From assembly GCA_041398745.1 (NCBI GenBank), contig JAWKUB010000005.1, positions 765,142 through 829,141 on the forward strand: a stretch of DNA of 64,000 nt, in the 5' to 3' direction. The translations under genes and the position numbers were made by a program. The stretch is from JACKHO01 sp041398745 (lineage in GTDB: Bacteria > Planctomycetota > Planctomycetia > Planctomycetales > Planctomycetaceae). The notes under the pieces were generated by a model, which searched no databases, had not been told where the DNA came from, and saw only the letters and a list, made by a program, of their open reading frames with translations. Shown in pieces: positions 25,678 through 34,800 of the stretch (position 1 is its first letter; each line of letters begins with the position of its first letter).

Positions 25678-26885
25678 GTGCTTCACGTCAGCAATCTCTG
25701 CGAATTCGTGATCATTTGGCCTCGCAGCGGGATGAAATGGTCGCTTTGCTCACCACATTGGCGCAAGCCGAATCTCCCTCGCATGAACCAGACACTCAGA
25801 AAGAAGTCTTTCGACTCCTCGGTGCCGCGTTGCACGATCGAGGATTTCGCATACGAAAGACTTCCGGCAGACTGACTGGCGGACATTTGCTGGCAGTTCC
25901 AGTTTTCCGCAGCAAACGGACGCCCATTCAGTTGATGCTCGGTCACTGTGATACTGTCTGGCCACTCGGCACGACTCAATCGATGCCCGTTGAAAGGCGT
26001 GACGGCAAGCTCTTTGGTCCTGGTGTGTACGATATGAAGGCTGGCCTTGTACAGGCCGTGTTTGCCGTGGGAGCACTTCGAGAATTGGGAATTGATATCC
26101 CTGTTGCACCAGTTCTGTTTGTCAATTCCGATGAAGAAATCGGCAGCCCGGAATCGACGCCGCACATCAAACGGCTCTCGCAAATTGCCGATCGGGCGTT
26201 TGTGATGGAACCCTCATTGGGGCCCACGGGCCAACTGAAAACTGCACGCAAGGGAGTCGGGCGGTTCACAGTCCGCGTGGTGGGGAAAGCCGCACATGCC
26301 GGACTTGATCCCGGCAAAGGAGTGAGTGCCATCCTGGAACTCTCGCATGTGGTGCAGGCATTGTTCGCTTTGAATGATCCCGAACGCGGCATAACGGTGA
26401 ATGTTGGCACCATCGACGGTGGAATGCGTCCCAACGTGGTGGCTCCGGAAGCCAAAGCCGATGCCGACGTGCGTGTGTTAACTCATGAAGACGCTCGACG
26501 CATTGAAGCGGCCATTCACGGATTAAAGCCGAGCATTCCGGGAACGGAACTGCATATTGAAGGACACATTGGCCGGCCTCCTTTAGAACGGACTCCGCGC
26601 AATCAGCGGCTCTGGAACGCTGCACAAGAACTGGCCGTCGACATGGGAATTGAATTGCAGGAAGGCACTGCAGGCGGCGGATCGGATGGCAATACAACAA
26701 GTCTGGCAACTGCCACTCTGGATGGACTCGGTGCAGTGGGTGATGGAGCACACGCAGTTCATGAGCATGTCATCATTGAACATCTGCCAGAGCGGGCCGC
26801 ACTGCTGGCGGGTATGCTGGCATTGCCTGTGTTGCGTGCCCAATCTTCTGGGCAACAAGTTTCAGCGAACGAGGCTACAACTTGA
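25674..26885 (+). CDS. M20 family metallopeptidase, carboxypeptidase G2-like
   Basis: The 403-residue di-zinc peptidase has all metal and catalytic motifs: 'LGHCDTVWP' (first zinc His and Asp), 'GPGVYDMKAG' (bridging Asp), 'SDEEIGS' (catalytic Glu and zinc Glu), 'VMEPS' and the dimerisation-domain 'GKAAHAG'. The C-terminal zinc His is in 'GAHAVHEHV'. The GHCDTVWP form is typical of the glutamate carboxypeptidase (CPG2) branch, which cleaves C-terminal Glu or N-acyl amino acids. There is no signal peptide. It is coupled upstream to the flavin-reductase-like gene and lies 9 bases ahead of the P-loop gene. Confidence 0.93.
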   Translation: MSASRQQSLRIRDHLASQRDEMVALLTTLAQAESPSHEPDTQKEVFRLLGAALHDRGFRIRKTSGRLTGGHLLAVPVFRSKRTPIQLMLGHCDTVWPLGTTQSMPVERRDGKLFGPGVYDMKAGLVQAVFAVGALRELGIDIPVAPVLFVNSDEEIGSPESTPHIKRLSQIADRAFVMEPSLGPTGQLKTARKGVGRFTVRVVGKAAHAGLDPGKGVSAILELSHVVQALFALNDPERGITVNVGTIDGGMRPNVVAPEAKADADVRVLTHEDARRIEAAIHGLKPSIPGTELHIEGHIGRPPLERTPRNQRLWNAAQELAVDMGIELQEGTAGGGSDGNTTSLATATLDGLGAVGDGAHAVHEHVIIEHLPERAALLAGMLALPVLRAQSSGQQVSANEATT

Positions 26886-26894
26886 GAGGGAATC

Positions 26895-27926
26895 ATGAGC
26901 AGCATTTCCACATCGCGCCACCTGTTAACCTCGCTGACTCGCATCGCCGACTTCGACAGCGTTCACTTTGATGTCGTTCCCAAGGTGCGCGAGGAATGGG
27001 ACACGGGTGATTATGTGCTGGGAGAAGTCATTGGGATGGTCGGCCCGTCGAATCAACTGGAATTGACCAACGGACGCATGATGACGCCCATGGTCGGGGA
27101 CACGGTCGTCGGTGCACTCGGTATTCGGGCGGCAACGCTTGAAGCCGTGGGACACTGGCAAGACGTTGGTGAGGATGGAGTTCTCGACTGTATGACATCA
27201 GCAGGATTACTCGGCCGGATTACGTCACGCTCGCATTACGTGGGGAGTGTCGTTCAACTGAAATACCGTGGTCATGTTGTCCGAAACGACAGTAAGGTCA
27301 CCATGAGTCAGTTCGTGCCCTCGATCGACCCACAAGTCGAATTCAATTGCCCGTGCGTGTTGATCATTGGTACTTCCATGTCGTCGGGCAAGACAACATC
27401 TGGCCGTGTACTCGTTCGCAAACTCGTAGAGAGTGGCTTACGGGTTGTCGGGGCAAAACTGACGGGGGCGGGACGCTACCGGGACGTTCAGGCTTACTAT
27501 GATTCCGGTGCGTCCGCCATTTTTGATTTCGTCGACTGCGGGCTGCCGTCCACTGTTTGTAGTGAAGAAGTCTACAGTAAGTCGCTGGGAATCCTCCTCG
27601 GTCAAATCGCAGCGGAATCTCCCGATGTCGTTGTCGTCGAGGCCGGAGCCTCTCCACTGGAGCCATATAATGGTGACACAGCCGTGCAACGCATCCAGCC
27701 ACACGTTCGCTGCACCATTTTGTGCGCGTCCGATCCTTACGCTGTCGTCGGAGTCACGCAGGGATTCGGTTTTCAGCCAGACCTCGTCACAGGCGTTGCG
27801 ACCTCCACCTCTGCTGGCTGCCAGGTCGTCGAAGGTCTGACTGGCTTGCGTGCACTGAATCTAATGGACCCGAATTCACACGACGAATTGGTGCAACTGC
27901 TGAAAGCCAAACTTGGCATTCAGTGA
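26895..27926 (+). CDS. P-loop NTPase, DUF1611/BioD-like
   Basis: The 343-residue protein has two parts. The first 145 residues are beta-rich, with 'GDYVLGEVIGMVGPSNQLEL' and 'GDTVVGALGIRAATLEAVG', perhaps a small barrel. The second part is a P-loop domain with Walker A 'GTSMSSGKTT' (residues 158-167), then 'VVGAKLTGAGRYRD' and 'DVVVVEAGASPLEPYN', a layout like dethiobiotin synthetase, MobB or the DUF1611 C-terminal domain. DUF1611 members are tied to D-amino-acid or dipeptide metabolism, which would suit the adjacent M20 peptidase. That link is inference. GAGAGG precedes the ATG. Confidence 0.78.
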   Translation: MSSISTSRHLLTSLTRIADFDSVHFDVVPKVREEWDTGDYVLGEVIGMVGPSNQLELTNGRMMTPMVGDTVVGALGIRAATLEAVGHWQDVGEDGVLDCMTSAGLLGRITSRSHYVGSVVQLKYRGHVVRNDSKVTMSQFVPSIDPQVEFNCPCVLIIGTSMSSGKTTSGRVLVRKLVESGLRVVGAKLTGAGRYRDVQAYYDSGASAIFDFVDCGLPSTVCSEEVYSKSLGILLGQIAAESPDVVVVEAGASPLEPYNGDTAVQRIQPHVRCTILCASDPYAVVGVTQGFGFQPDLVTGVATSTSAGCQVVEGLTGLRALNLMDPNSHDELVQLLKAKLGIQ

Positions 27927-28312
27927 CAATCTGGTGGAATCCGGTGATGGGTATAAGTGAGCCAGAGGGACTTCAGGAAGTCATCGTTTAACAGCAGAAT
28001 CGAGCCTCGGGAGATGAGGTCGAAATCGTCAGAGACATAGGCGGCGATTTCGTGGTGTCCCGTGGCTTCACTGATGGTCATGAAGGACGCATCTCGAATT
28101 GCATCAACGAGAAACTCGGAGTCGTGCGTTGGCTCCTGTTTCCACCAACCCGCTTCGATGAGTTCACGACAGCAGAGCCACTGTTGTTCGAATTCTCGGT
28201 CGGCATCGCGGCGGTCAAGGAATTCGTTGTGGTCCAGCGTCGCCATATGCTCGCGCGGAAGCAACAGGCCGCTCTCAAGTTGTTCCAGAATGGTGTGTGG
28301 CTGTGGAAGCAT
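27920..28312 (-). CDS. Hypothetical protein, probable operon partner of YHYH gene
   Basis: A soluble acidic protein of about 130 residues without a recognised domain, with 'ELIEAGWWKQEPTHDSEFL' and 'EIAAYVSDDFDLISRG'. It follows the YHYH gene on the same strand. The start is uncertain: ATG at 28312 or TTG at 28336, neither with a clear ribosome site. The end overlaps the last 7 bases of the convergent P-loop gene. A 198-residue frame on the other strand covers the same DNA but has a poor, low-complexity translation, so I prefer this strand. Confidence 0.55.
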   Translation of the reverse strand: MLPQPHTILEQLESGLLLPREHMATLDHNEFLDRRDADREFEQQWLCCRELIEAGWWKQEPTHDSEFLVDAIRDASFMTISEATGHHEIAAYVSDDFDLISRGSILLLNDDFLKSLWLTYTHHRIPPDCH

Positions 28313-28339
28313 TTGACGGGTGTCTGGCAGTGGCAATGC

Positions 28340-29338
28340 TTATCGTCGTGGTGGACCACCGAATGGAGGACGTCCTTGTGGCGGGCCGGGTGGTCTGCCG
28401 CCACCGCCGGGGGGACCCATTTGGAAACTGTCATCGGGCGTTCCACGAAAGCTGCGGGGAACGGTTGGCCAATGCTGTGTAAGGAAGTAAGCGTAGGTGC
28501 CATCAGGAAACTCGGGTGTCACGCAAACACGTCCGTTGCATTCGTCGAGATCGCCCAATCCTTCGACGAATTCGTAGTCGTTGACAAACGTGCCGTCATA
28601 CTTGCCGCCGGGACCACTGCGACCCGCCGGCCGATTCCCTTCCTTTAGACGAAAGCTCGGTTGGAGTTCAACGACTTCGGATGAGGCGCTCTGCGGATCG
28701 GAAAAACCGTACATCGCGTAAATGGGAAATCCGTCGGCCGCCCAGCCGACAAGCGGTGAATGCTTGTCCGTCTTCACGTTGAGCGTCTGCAGCAGTCCCG
28801 TCGGCAATCCGTGATAGTGGTACTTGCCGGTCGGCTGTACGTGGGCGTAGTTGGTGTCGAGCCCGAGTGGAACAGCGCCGCCGAGTGCTTCATATTGCCA
28901 GCCGCTTTGAAAATCCCCCATCCAGAATTCAGCGGCACCGGGGTCGAACAACACGCCATTAACTGCAACGCCAAAGTTGAGTCCGAGTCGAATGGGTGTT
29001 GCCGTACGGCTCTGCTGTGGTTCTCGTGGTACGCGAAAAGTCGTCACCAGTTGTTCGATGGAGTGGGGATTGCCTCGATTTGGAAACTGACCGACCTTAT
29101 GTTCCGGAATGCTGTTGACGCGAATGACGCGGTAAGCGCCTTGCTCGGTTGTCGCCACTTGATTCGGTACAGGCAAAGTCTGATTTGCGGGAACGAGTTC
29201 CAGTTTCTGTCGCGTATTCGCAGTATGGCGTCTTAGTGGTGGCGGTTGTGCGATGGTCACTGCAGCCCATGTGAGGCCAAGTATCGTTACAATCAGTGCA
29301 AGCCATTTAAATGGTCCGGCAGGTTGCGGCTTGTTCAC
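28340..29338 (-). CDS. YHYH domain protein
   Basis: The 332-residue exported protein starts at GTG 29338, 8 bases after CAGGAG. An N-terminal signal or anchor (about residues 12-31) precedes a domain with 'IRLGLNFGVAVNGVLFDPGA', 'GKYHYHGLPTG' (the YHYH motif) and 'PLVGWAADGFPIYAMYGF', which defines the family. The C-terminus is a Gly/Pro/Arg-rich tail ('GGGGRPPGPPQGRPP'). YHYH proteins are secreted and probably bind metal through the His pairs; activity is not established. A PepSY-TM gene lies upstream on the same strand, 153 bases away. Confidence 0.88.
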   Translation of the reverse strand: MNKPQPAGPFKWLALIVTILGLTWAAVTIAQPPPLRRHTANTRQKLELVPANQTLPVPNQVATTEQGAYRVIRVNSIPEHKVGQFPNRGNPHSIEQLVTTFRVPREPQQSRTATPIRLGLNFGVAVNGVLFDPGAAEFWMGDFQSGWQYEALGGAVPLGLDTNYAHVQPTGKYHYHGLPTGLLQTLNVKTDKHSPLVGWAADGFPIYAMYGFSDPQSASSEVVELQPSFRLKEGNRPAGRSGPGGKYDGTFVNDYEFVEGLGDLDECNGRVCVTPEFPDGTYAYFLTQHWPTVPRSFRGTPDDSFQMGPPGGGGRPPGPPQGRPPFGGPPRR

Positions 29339-29491
29339 CTAATTCACTCCTGTCGCAGGTTTCTTGACGTCGGGAGTCGGTCCATTCGAATTTCTCCGCG
29401 ACATTAGGAGCAAAACGTCAATGGCGAGAGCCTTTCAACTCCAAAGGGTGACTTTTTCCGCATCAGTGGCGGTCTGGCAATCCTTTTCTGG

Positions 29492-30478
29492 CTACAGCAT
29501 GGTCGACGCGTAAAAGTTCTGCATGACGAAATACATCAACGCGGCGGTGCCGAAGCTGGCTGCCAGGACGACAAATCCAATGCACCGTGTCCGTTTGATT
29601 TGCCACCACATGAGCAGGCCGGTCAGCGACCAGGTGACCATTGCAATGGCCATCGCGTCGACAAACAATGACCAGTACATGCGGCCGTTCCAGGTCGGCG
29701 GTTGACCATGACTGGTGTGAAGCCGGAGGAAAAAGCCCCGCAACGGCATGTCGGGCTCGCCGTCGTACTTGAAAATGTCGACGTGACCGTCCTTTAATAC
29801 GTACGTGACCCGGGCCGGTTCACCGTCGATGCTGACCAGAAAATTCAATTTCGTCCATCCGAACGGCTTTGGATCGCCGTGTACTTCAATGCCGGAGTCT
29901 TTGAAAATCGCCGCCGCAGATTCCTGGGCTGTCTCTTGCGGATTGGGGATCAGTTCGATGTTTCGGGTATCGGGGAGGAGTCGGTCGGGGCGGAAGTCTT
30001 CCGGGGGAATGGTTGCGATTTCTGTGTCATGCGTGACGGGATTGATGTACACAACTTTTTTATCGTCTCCCTGTTGAACCTCAAACATGAGGTTATTCGT
30101 GAACTCGGGTTCCGATCCCGTCAACACCTCAATTTCGGCTTCAGGATTCGCCAATCGAATGGCCTCGATGACCTGATTTGCCAACTCGCCAGCGGCTGGG
30201 AATTCCGGCATTGACGTTGCGCGTACGACGTCGACCGGTACTGGTTGAAACTGAACGCGAGGGAAGAGCGACTGATGGTTAAACATCGCCCCAGTGACGC
30301 CGTAGAGGACCACCCAGGGGAGCAGAAATAATCCCGCGTAGAGATGCGTGCGACGCGCAAGCATGAGGAGCCAGGACGTCAACTTCCAACGCTGCCGAGT
30401 GACTGGCGACGTCGCGTCATCGGAAGTCGACCCTGTGTCGGATTCGGATTCGCCATTCGTGGGTTGTTCAACGTTCAT
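29492..30478 (-). CDS. PepSY-associated transmembrane protein
   Basis: The 328-residue inner-membrane protein has a hydrophilic N-terminus of about 40 residues, a first membrane helix 'LYAGLFLLPWVVLYGVTGAMF', a long periplasmic region (about 65-255) and two C-terminal helices ('MAIAMVTWSLTGLLMWW' and 'GFVVLAASFGTAALMYFVM'). This is the PepSY-TM layout, found in membrane reductases and siderophore-linked flavoproteins. The ATG at 30478 follows AGGAA. 'RLHTSHGQP' and the nearby His residues could hold haem or metal, which is inference. Its neighbour encodes a YHYH protein, and both may deal with metal. Confidence 0.85.
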   Translation of the reverse strand: MNVEQPTNGESESDTGSTSDDATSPVTRQRWKLTSWLLMLARRTHLYAGLFLLPWVVLYGVTGAMFNHQSLFPRVQFQPVPVDVVRATSMPEFPAAGELANQVIEAIRLANPEAEIEVLTGSEPEFTNNLMFEVQQGDDKKVVYINPVTHDTEIATIPPEDFRPDRLLPDTRNIELIPNPQETAQESAAAIFKDSGIEVHGDPKPFGWTKLNFLVSIDGEPARVTYVLKDGHVDIFKYDGEPDMPLRGFFLRLHTSHGQPPTWNGRMYWSLFVDAMAIAMVTWSLTGLLMWWQIKRTRCIGFVVLAASFGTAALMYFVMQNFYASTML

Positions 30479-30514
30479 CGTTTCATTCCTGTCACCACAT
30501 TGCCGCCGTTGCCG

Positions 30515-31429
30515 TCAACATACGTCTTCCAGTTTCATTCTGAAGCCAGCCAGCCATGTTTCTACGCGGGCACGTTCTGGTTCTTTGAAGACATCGAACG
30601 GAGCTGCCAGCAGGCCCGAGCAAATGTCGCTCAGTTCGAGTGCGCACTTGAGTCCCTTGAGGTACGATGATCCGTACTTTCCGAATGTGTAAAGCTGCTG
30701 CAGGGCGACCACCACTTCCTGCAGCTCAGCAACACGAGCGGTATCGCCCGACTGAATAGCCGCAATTAAACCGGTGAATAACTCAGGGCACAGGTTCGCT
30801 CCCCCAGTCACGCCACCGACGGCGCCAAGCCGCATGGCGTCGATTAGTAACGCTTCGGGGCCCATGAGGATGGGCCATCCTGTGCGTTTCTCCTTCGCCA
30901 GTTCAATTGCTTGAGCGAAGTAGTCCAGGTCGCCTGAGCTGTCCTTCAGTCCCACAATGTTTTCGTGCTCGATGAGCTTTTCGAGAGAGGACTGCTCAAT
31001 GATAATGCGGACACAGCTCGGCATGTTGTAAAGCAAAAGCGGGAGAGGGAGCGCGTCGGCCAGTTCAGTGAACCAGTGCTGAAGTTCCGTTTGCCCTGCA
31101 GGGAAGTAGAACGGCGGAGCGGCAACCACGGCACTGGCTCCGGCATTTGCGGCGGCCTTGGCGAGGTCGATAGCGTCAATGAGCGAAGTGTCGGTAATGC
31201 CGACGTACAACGGAATCTTGTTCTCCAGCAGTCGGCTGGTGGCCGTAATGAGTTCCCGCTGCAGCCGGGCGCTCAGGCTGGGGCCCTCACCTGTTGTCCC
31301 CAGAATGAACAACCCGTCAACTCCAGCTTCGAGTTGATGAGAAATCAGGGTTTCAAGTCCCGCGTGGTCCAGTGCATCGCGACTGGCCAGAGGCGTAACG
31401 AGTGGTGGCACAATTCCCTTGATGTCCAT
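30515..31429 (-). CDS. Dihydrodipicolinate synthase/N-acetylneuraminate lyase family protein
   Basis: The 304-residue TIM-barrel class I aldolase starts at the ATG at 31429, preceded by AGGGAG; a longer frame to 31540 has no ribosome site. Family motifs: 'GIVPPLVTP', the 'GTTGEGPSLS' substrate-carboxylate loop, 'LLYNMPSCVRI' with the catalytic Tyr, and 'IVGLKDSSGD' with the Schiff-base Lys. 'GGVTGGANLCPEL' closes the barrel. It may condense or cleave a keto acid; true DapA, NanA and sugar-acid aldolases cannot be separated by eye. No lysine-pathway gene is nearby, so a catabolic aldolase is more likely than DapA. Confidence 0.88.
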   Translation of the reverse strand: MDIKGIVPPLVTPLASRDALDHAGLETLISHQLEAGVDGLFILGTTGEGPSLSARLQRELITATSRLLENKIPLYVGITDTSLIDAIDLAKAAANAGASAVVAAPPFYFPAGQTELQHWFTELADALPLPLLLYNMPSCVRIIIEQSSLEKLIEHENIVGLKDSSGDLDYFAQAIELAKEKRTGWPILMGPEALLIDAMRLGAVGGVTGGANLCPELFTGLIAAIQSGDTARVAELQEVVVALQQLYTFGKYGSSYLKGLKCALELSDICSGLLAAPFDVFKEPERARVETWLAGFRMKLEDVC

Positions 31430-31890
31430 CTTTTCTCCCTCAGCCTCAGGTAAATGGGCAGTTGTGTTGTTGTGTTGGTGGTGGGGTATATTGGGACAAC
31501 ATTTCCAAAAACATGCAAACGACTTAGCTTGTAAGTCCACTGCACAGGCTGGGTTTCGCCGTCGGGCTAAATGCGAAACTGTGACAATCGTTCCTATCAG
31601 TCAATTCGGGCGGGATTTAGTGAAAGAGATTGCAGGAAATGATTGCTTTTGATGTCCGTGGCTGGGTATACCCGAAGGGTAAAGATATGTGGTCTCCTGC
31701 GCGATGTGGTGTGCAGGGGTTCACTGTGTTGCGCCCGTGTTGCTGAAATTGCGTTCGAATCTGCGTAAACTGTTAAGCATCGGCGGGACCTGAGATATCG
31801 TGAATTCAGACAATTGTCGTGACGCCCACTAAGCATCAGTGGAGTCGCCACTGGCCTGTTCGGGCCCTCAAGTTCCTGGAGAGAACCTTC
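31430..31890. other. Divergent intergenic region
   Basis: It lies between the aldolase (-) and the giant extracellular protein (+) and probably holds both promoters. It has a GT-rich tract (about 31458-31490) and the 10-base palindrome GGGTATACCC at 31664-31673. The frame of the giant protein is open back to a GTG at 31819, but that start has no ribosome site. Confidence 0.4.
31878..31883 (+). promoter_or_regulatory. Ribosome binding site for the giant extracellular protein
   Basis: GGAGAG is 7 bases before the ATG at 31891. It decides between that start and the GTG at 31819. Confidence 0.65.
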
Positions 31891-34800
31891 ATGTTCGGTC
31901 TATTTGCTTCGCTGTCACCGCGCCGTCGACGTGTTGCACCTGGTTTCGGAATTGCCAAGAGCATATTGGAGTCTCTGGAAGACCGCGTTTTGCTCAGTGG
32001 TGCGGGTGTTGACAACACCGTCGTCGATGACGCCCTGATTGATCATGACCATGATCATGGTGAAGAAGATCACTACCCGCTGATTGAAGACTTCTCAAAC
32101 GTATCACCGGGGCTGCTCTCGACAGAGCTGCTGTTTGACGCAGCCTCTACATTCGAGCTGCATAGCAAACCTGACTCCAATTACACTATTTACCTCGATT
32201 TCGACGGTCACACGACCGCCGGAAACTGGAACAGCAACCCAAACGATCCTCTCATCGTACACGCTGGCTACGACACGGACGGAAATCTGGGCAGTTTCAG
32301 TCAGCAGGAACTCGCCAATATCCAGCGCATTTGGGAAATGGTTGCCGAGGATTTTGCTCCGTTTGATGTCAACGTGACAACGGAAGAGCCGCCTTTGGCC
32401 GACCTCATCAACTCTGGTGGCGGAGATACGCGCTGGGGCGCGCGAGCGGTTATGACCGTCAATGACTTCGGTGTTTGCTCAGGGTGCGGAGGAATTGCGC
32501 AGGTTGGGGTGTTCGACCGGGGCTGGGACTCGCCGGCTTATGTCTTTAACGGAGTCCGCAGCAACGGCGGCATTTTTGCCTTGGCCGAGACCATCAGTCA
32601 CGAAGTAGGACATAACCTGGGGTTGGGGCACGACGGTGTCGGAGCATCGACATATTACTCAGGGCATGGAACTGGGGCAGAAGGTTGGGGCCCAATCATG
32701 GGAGCCCCGTTTAGTAAGGTGACGAGCCAGTGGTCTGACGGCAACTACTTCAATTCCACAAACGCTCAGGACGATTTGACGGTTATTACGACGACAAATG
32801 GCTTTGGTTATCGACAGGACGACTATGGAAACACGCGGGGGGCGGCAACTGCGATGGTTCCGGTCAACGGCACGCAACTCAATTTCGACGGGATTATCGA
32901 GCGGAACACAGACGTTGATTACATTCGCTTTGATGCCGGCACTGGCTCCGTCTCGTTCAACATCGCTACTTACTCGGATCGTCCTAACCTCAACGTGTTC
33001 GCTGCCCTGTATGACGCGAGCGGCACACTCGTGACATCGGTCAATCCGAAGAACAATCCCGGCGCGCTCCTCACGGCTTCAGTGACTACTGGAACGTACT
33101 ACCTGCGAATCGAAGGCGTGGGTAGTGACGACGTTTACAATGCCACTTCCGACGCTGTCGAAGCACCAACTCCCGAGCCATATAACCAGAATCCACCACT
33201 TGGCTTCTCCGACTACGGCAGCCTGGGCTTTTACTTTGTCACCGGTAGCGTTCCCGCGGCTCAAGCTGATTACGGCGACGCCCCCGACAGCTACTCAACA
33301 ACCGACGCCTCCGGCGGACCAAGTCACCTCGATACCGGTCCAATTCTCGGCGCACTACGCGATGCGGAGTCGGACGCAAATGCTGGCCCGAACGCTAATG
33401 GCGACGACAATTCTGGCATTGATGACGAAGATGGTGTGCAGTTCGTGAATATTATCGTGCCGGGTGGTACAGCGAAAATTCGGGTCAGTACAACCACGGG
33501 CGGAATTCTCGACGGCTGGATCGACTTCGATGGAAGCGGCACGTTTGATCCCACAGAACAAGTTATTCTCGATTTTGACCTTCCGGTTGGAACGACCGAC
33601 TTCGATATCCCCGTTCCTCAGACTGCTGCAATTGGAACCACTTATGCGCGTTTCCGAATTGCGGAGACAGCCTTTGACGTGGACAGCCCGGTCGGACAAG
33701 TCAACAACGGGGAAGTGGAAGACTACAGAATTTCGGTTAAGCCCCGGCAGGTAATCAACGAAGTTCTGTTCAATACACCGGGCGACAACACCGGTAACGA
33801 GTACATCGAACTCCGCAGTGAACCAGGCACGGTCATCGACAATGGGACATACCTGGTGGTTGTTGAAGGCGATGGCAATGGTGGTACCATCGACATGCTG
33901 TACAACCTGAGCGGACTGCAGTACGGCGCCAACGGTTATCTTGTGCTGCTTCAGAAAGACAGCCCCTATGCGTCTCTCGTCGACCCTGACTCAACCGTTG
34001 TGACATCAACTCAAGTTGGCTGGAGAGATTTTGGAGCTCGTGTTTCCATTAATGGGTTCAGTGAGAACAATCTGGAGAACGGTTCACAGACCTACTTCCT
34101 CATCAATTCCGGAACGCGTCCGTTGCTTGGTGGAGACATTGACGCCGATAATAATGGTACGCCCGACGGATCAATCTATGGCTTATGGGACGTGCTGGAC
34201 TCCGTCGGCTTTATCGACGCCAACGTGGGTGATCAGGCGTATGGCGCCATCAACTTCCAAACGAATGGCGGAGGCTTGACGCCCACAGGTTCCGTCTCCG
34301 TCGATACCGGGGCCGCGGTGCTGGGTTACATTGGCCGCAACCTCATTTCCCAAGGTCCAGCGGCGGCGGGCTGGGTCGGAGGAGTCCTTTCTGGTGCTGC
34401 TCCGACCTGGGTGTTGTCATCAGCAACTCCCAACACGTTCAACGGACGTCCGCTGGATCACATTGGTTCGCTGAACTTTGACCAGCTGGACTTCGGCGAT
34501 TTGCCAGATGTCTACAACACCACCGAGGCGAATAACGGCGCTTCGCACGGATTGGGTGGACCGATTCTGGGGACAGTGAAGGACGTTGAATCGGACGGGT
34601 CGCCAACGGCCGGTGCTGACGGCGATGACAATCTCAGCAATGACGACGAAGACGGTGTCCTCATCCCCGCTCTGAGGGAAGGAACTGCTGGAGTCGTTTC
34701 GGTGACCATCAACAACGTTGGTGCCGGGGCATTCGTCTATGGCTGGTTTGACTGGAATGCGAATGGCGATTTCGCCGACGCTGGGGAAGCCGTCATCGCA

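Noticed and set aside
28052..28648. A 198-residue open frame on the plus strand
   Set aside because: It runs antisense through the YHYH gene's Gly/Pro-rich tail and the small unknown gene; the YHYH assignment is firm.
31458..31490. GT-rich tract as a possible tandem repeat or regulatory element
   Set aside because: It is short and irregular, with no unit repeated cleanly.
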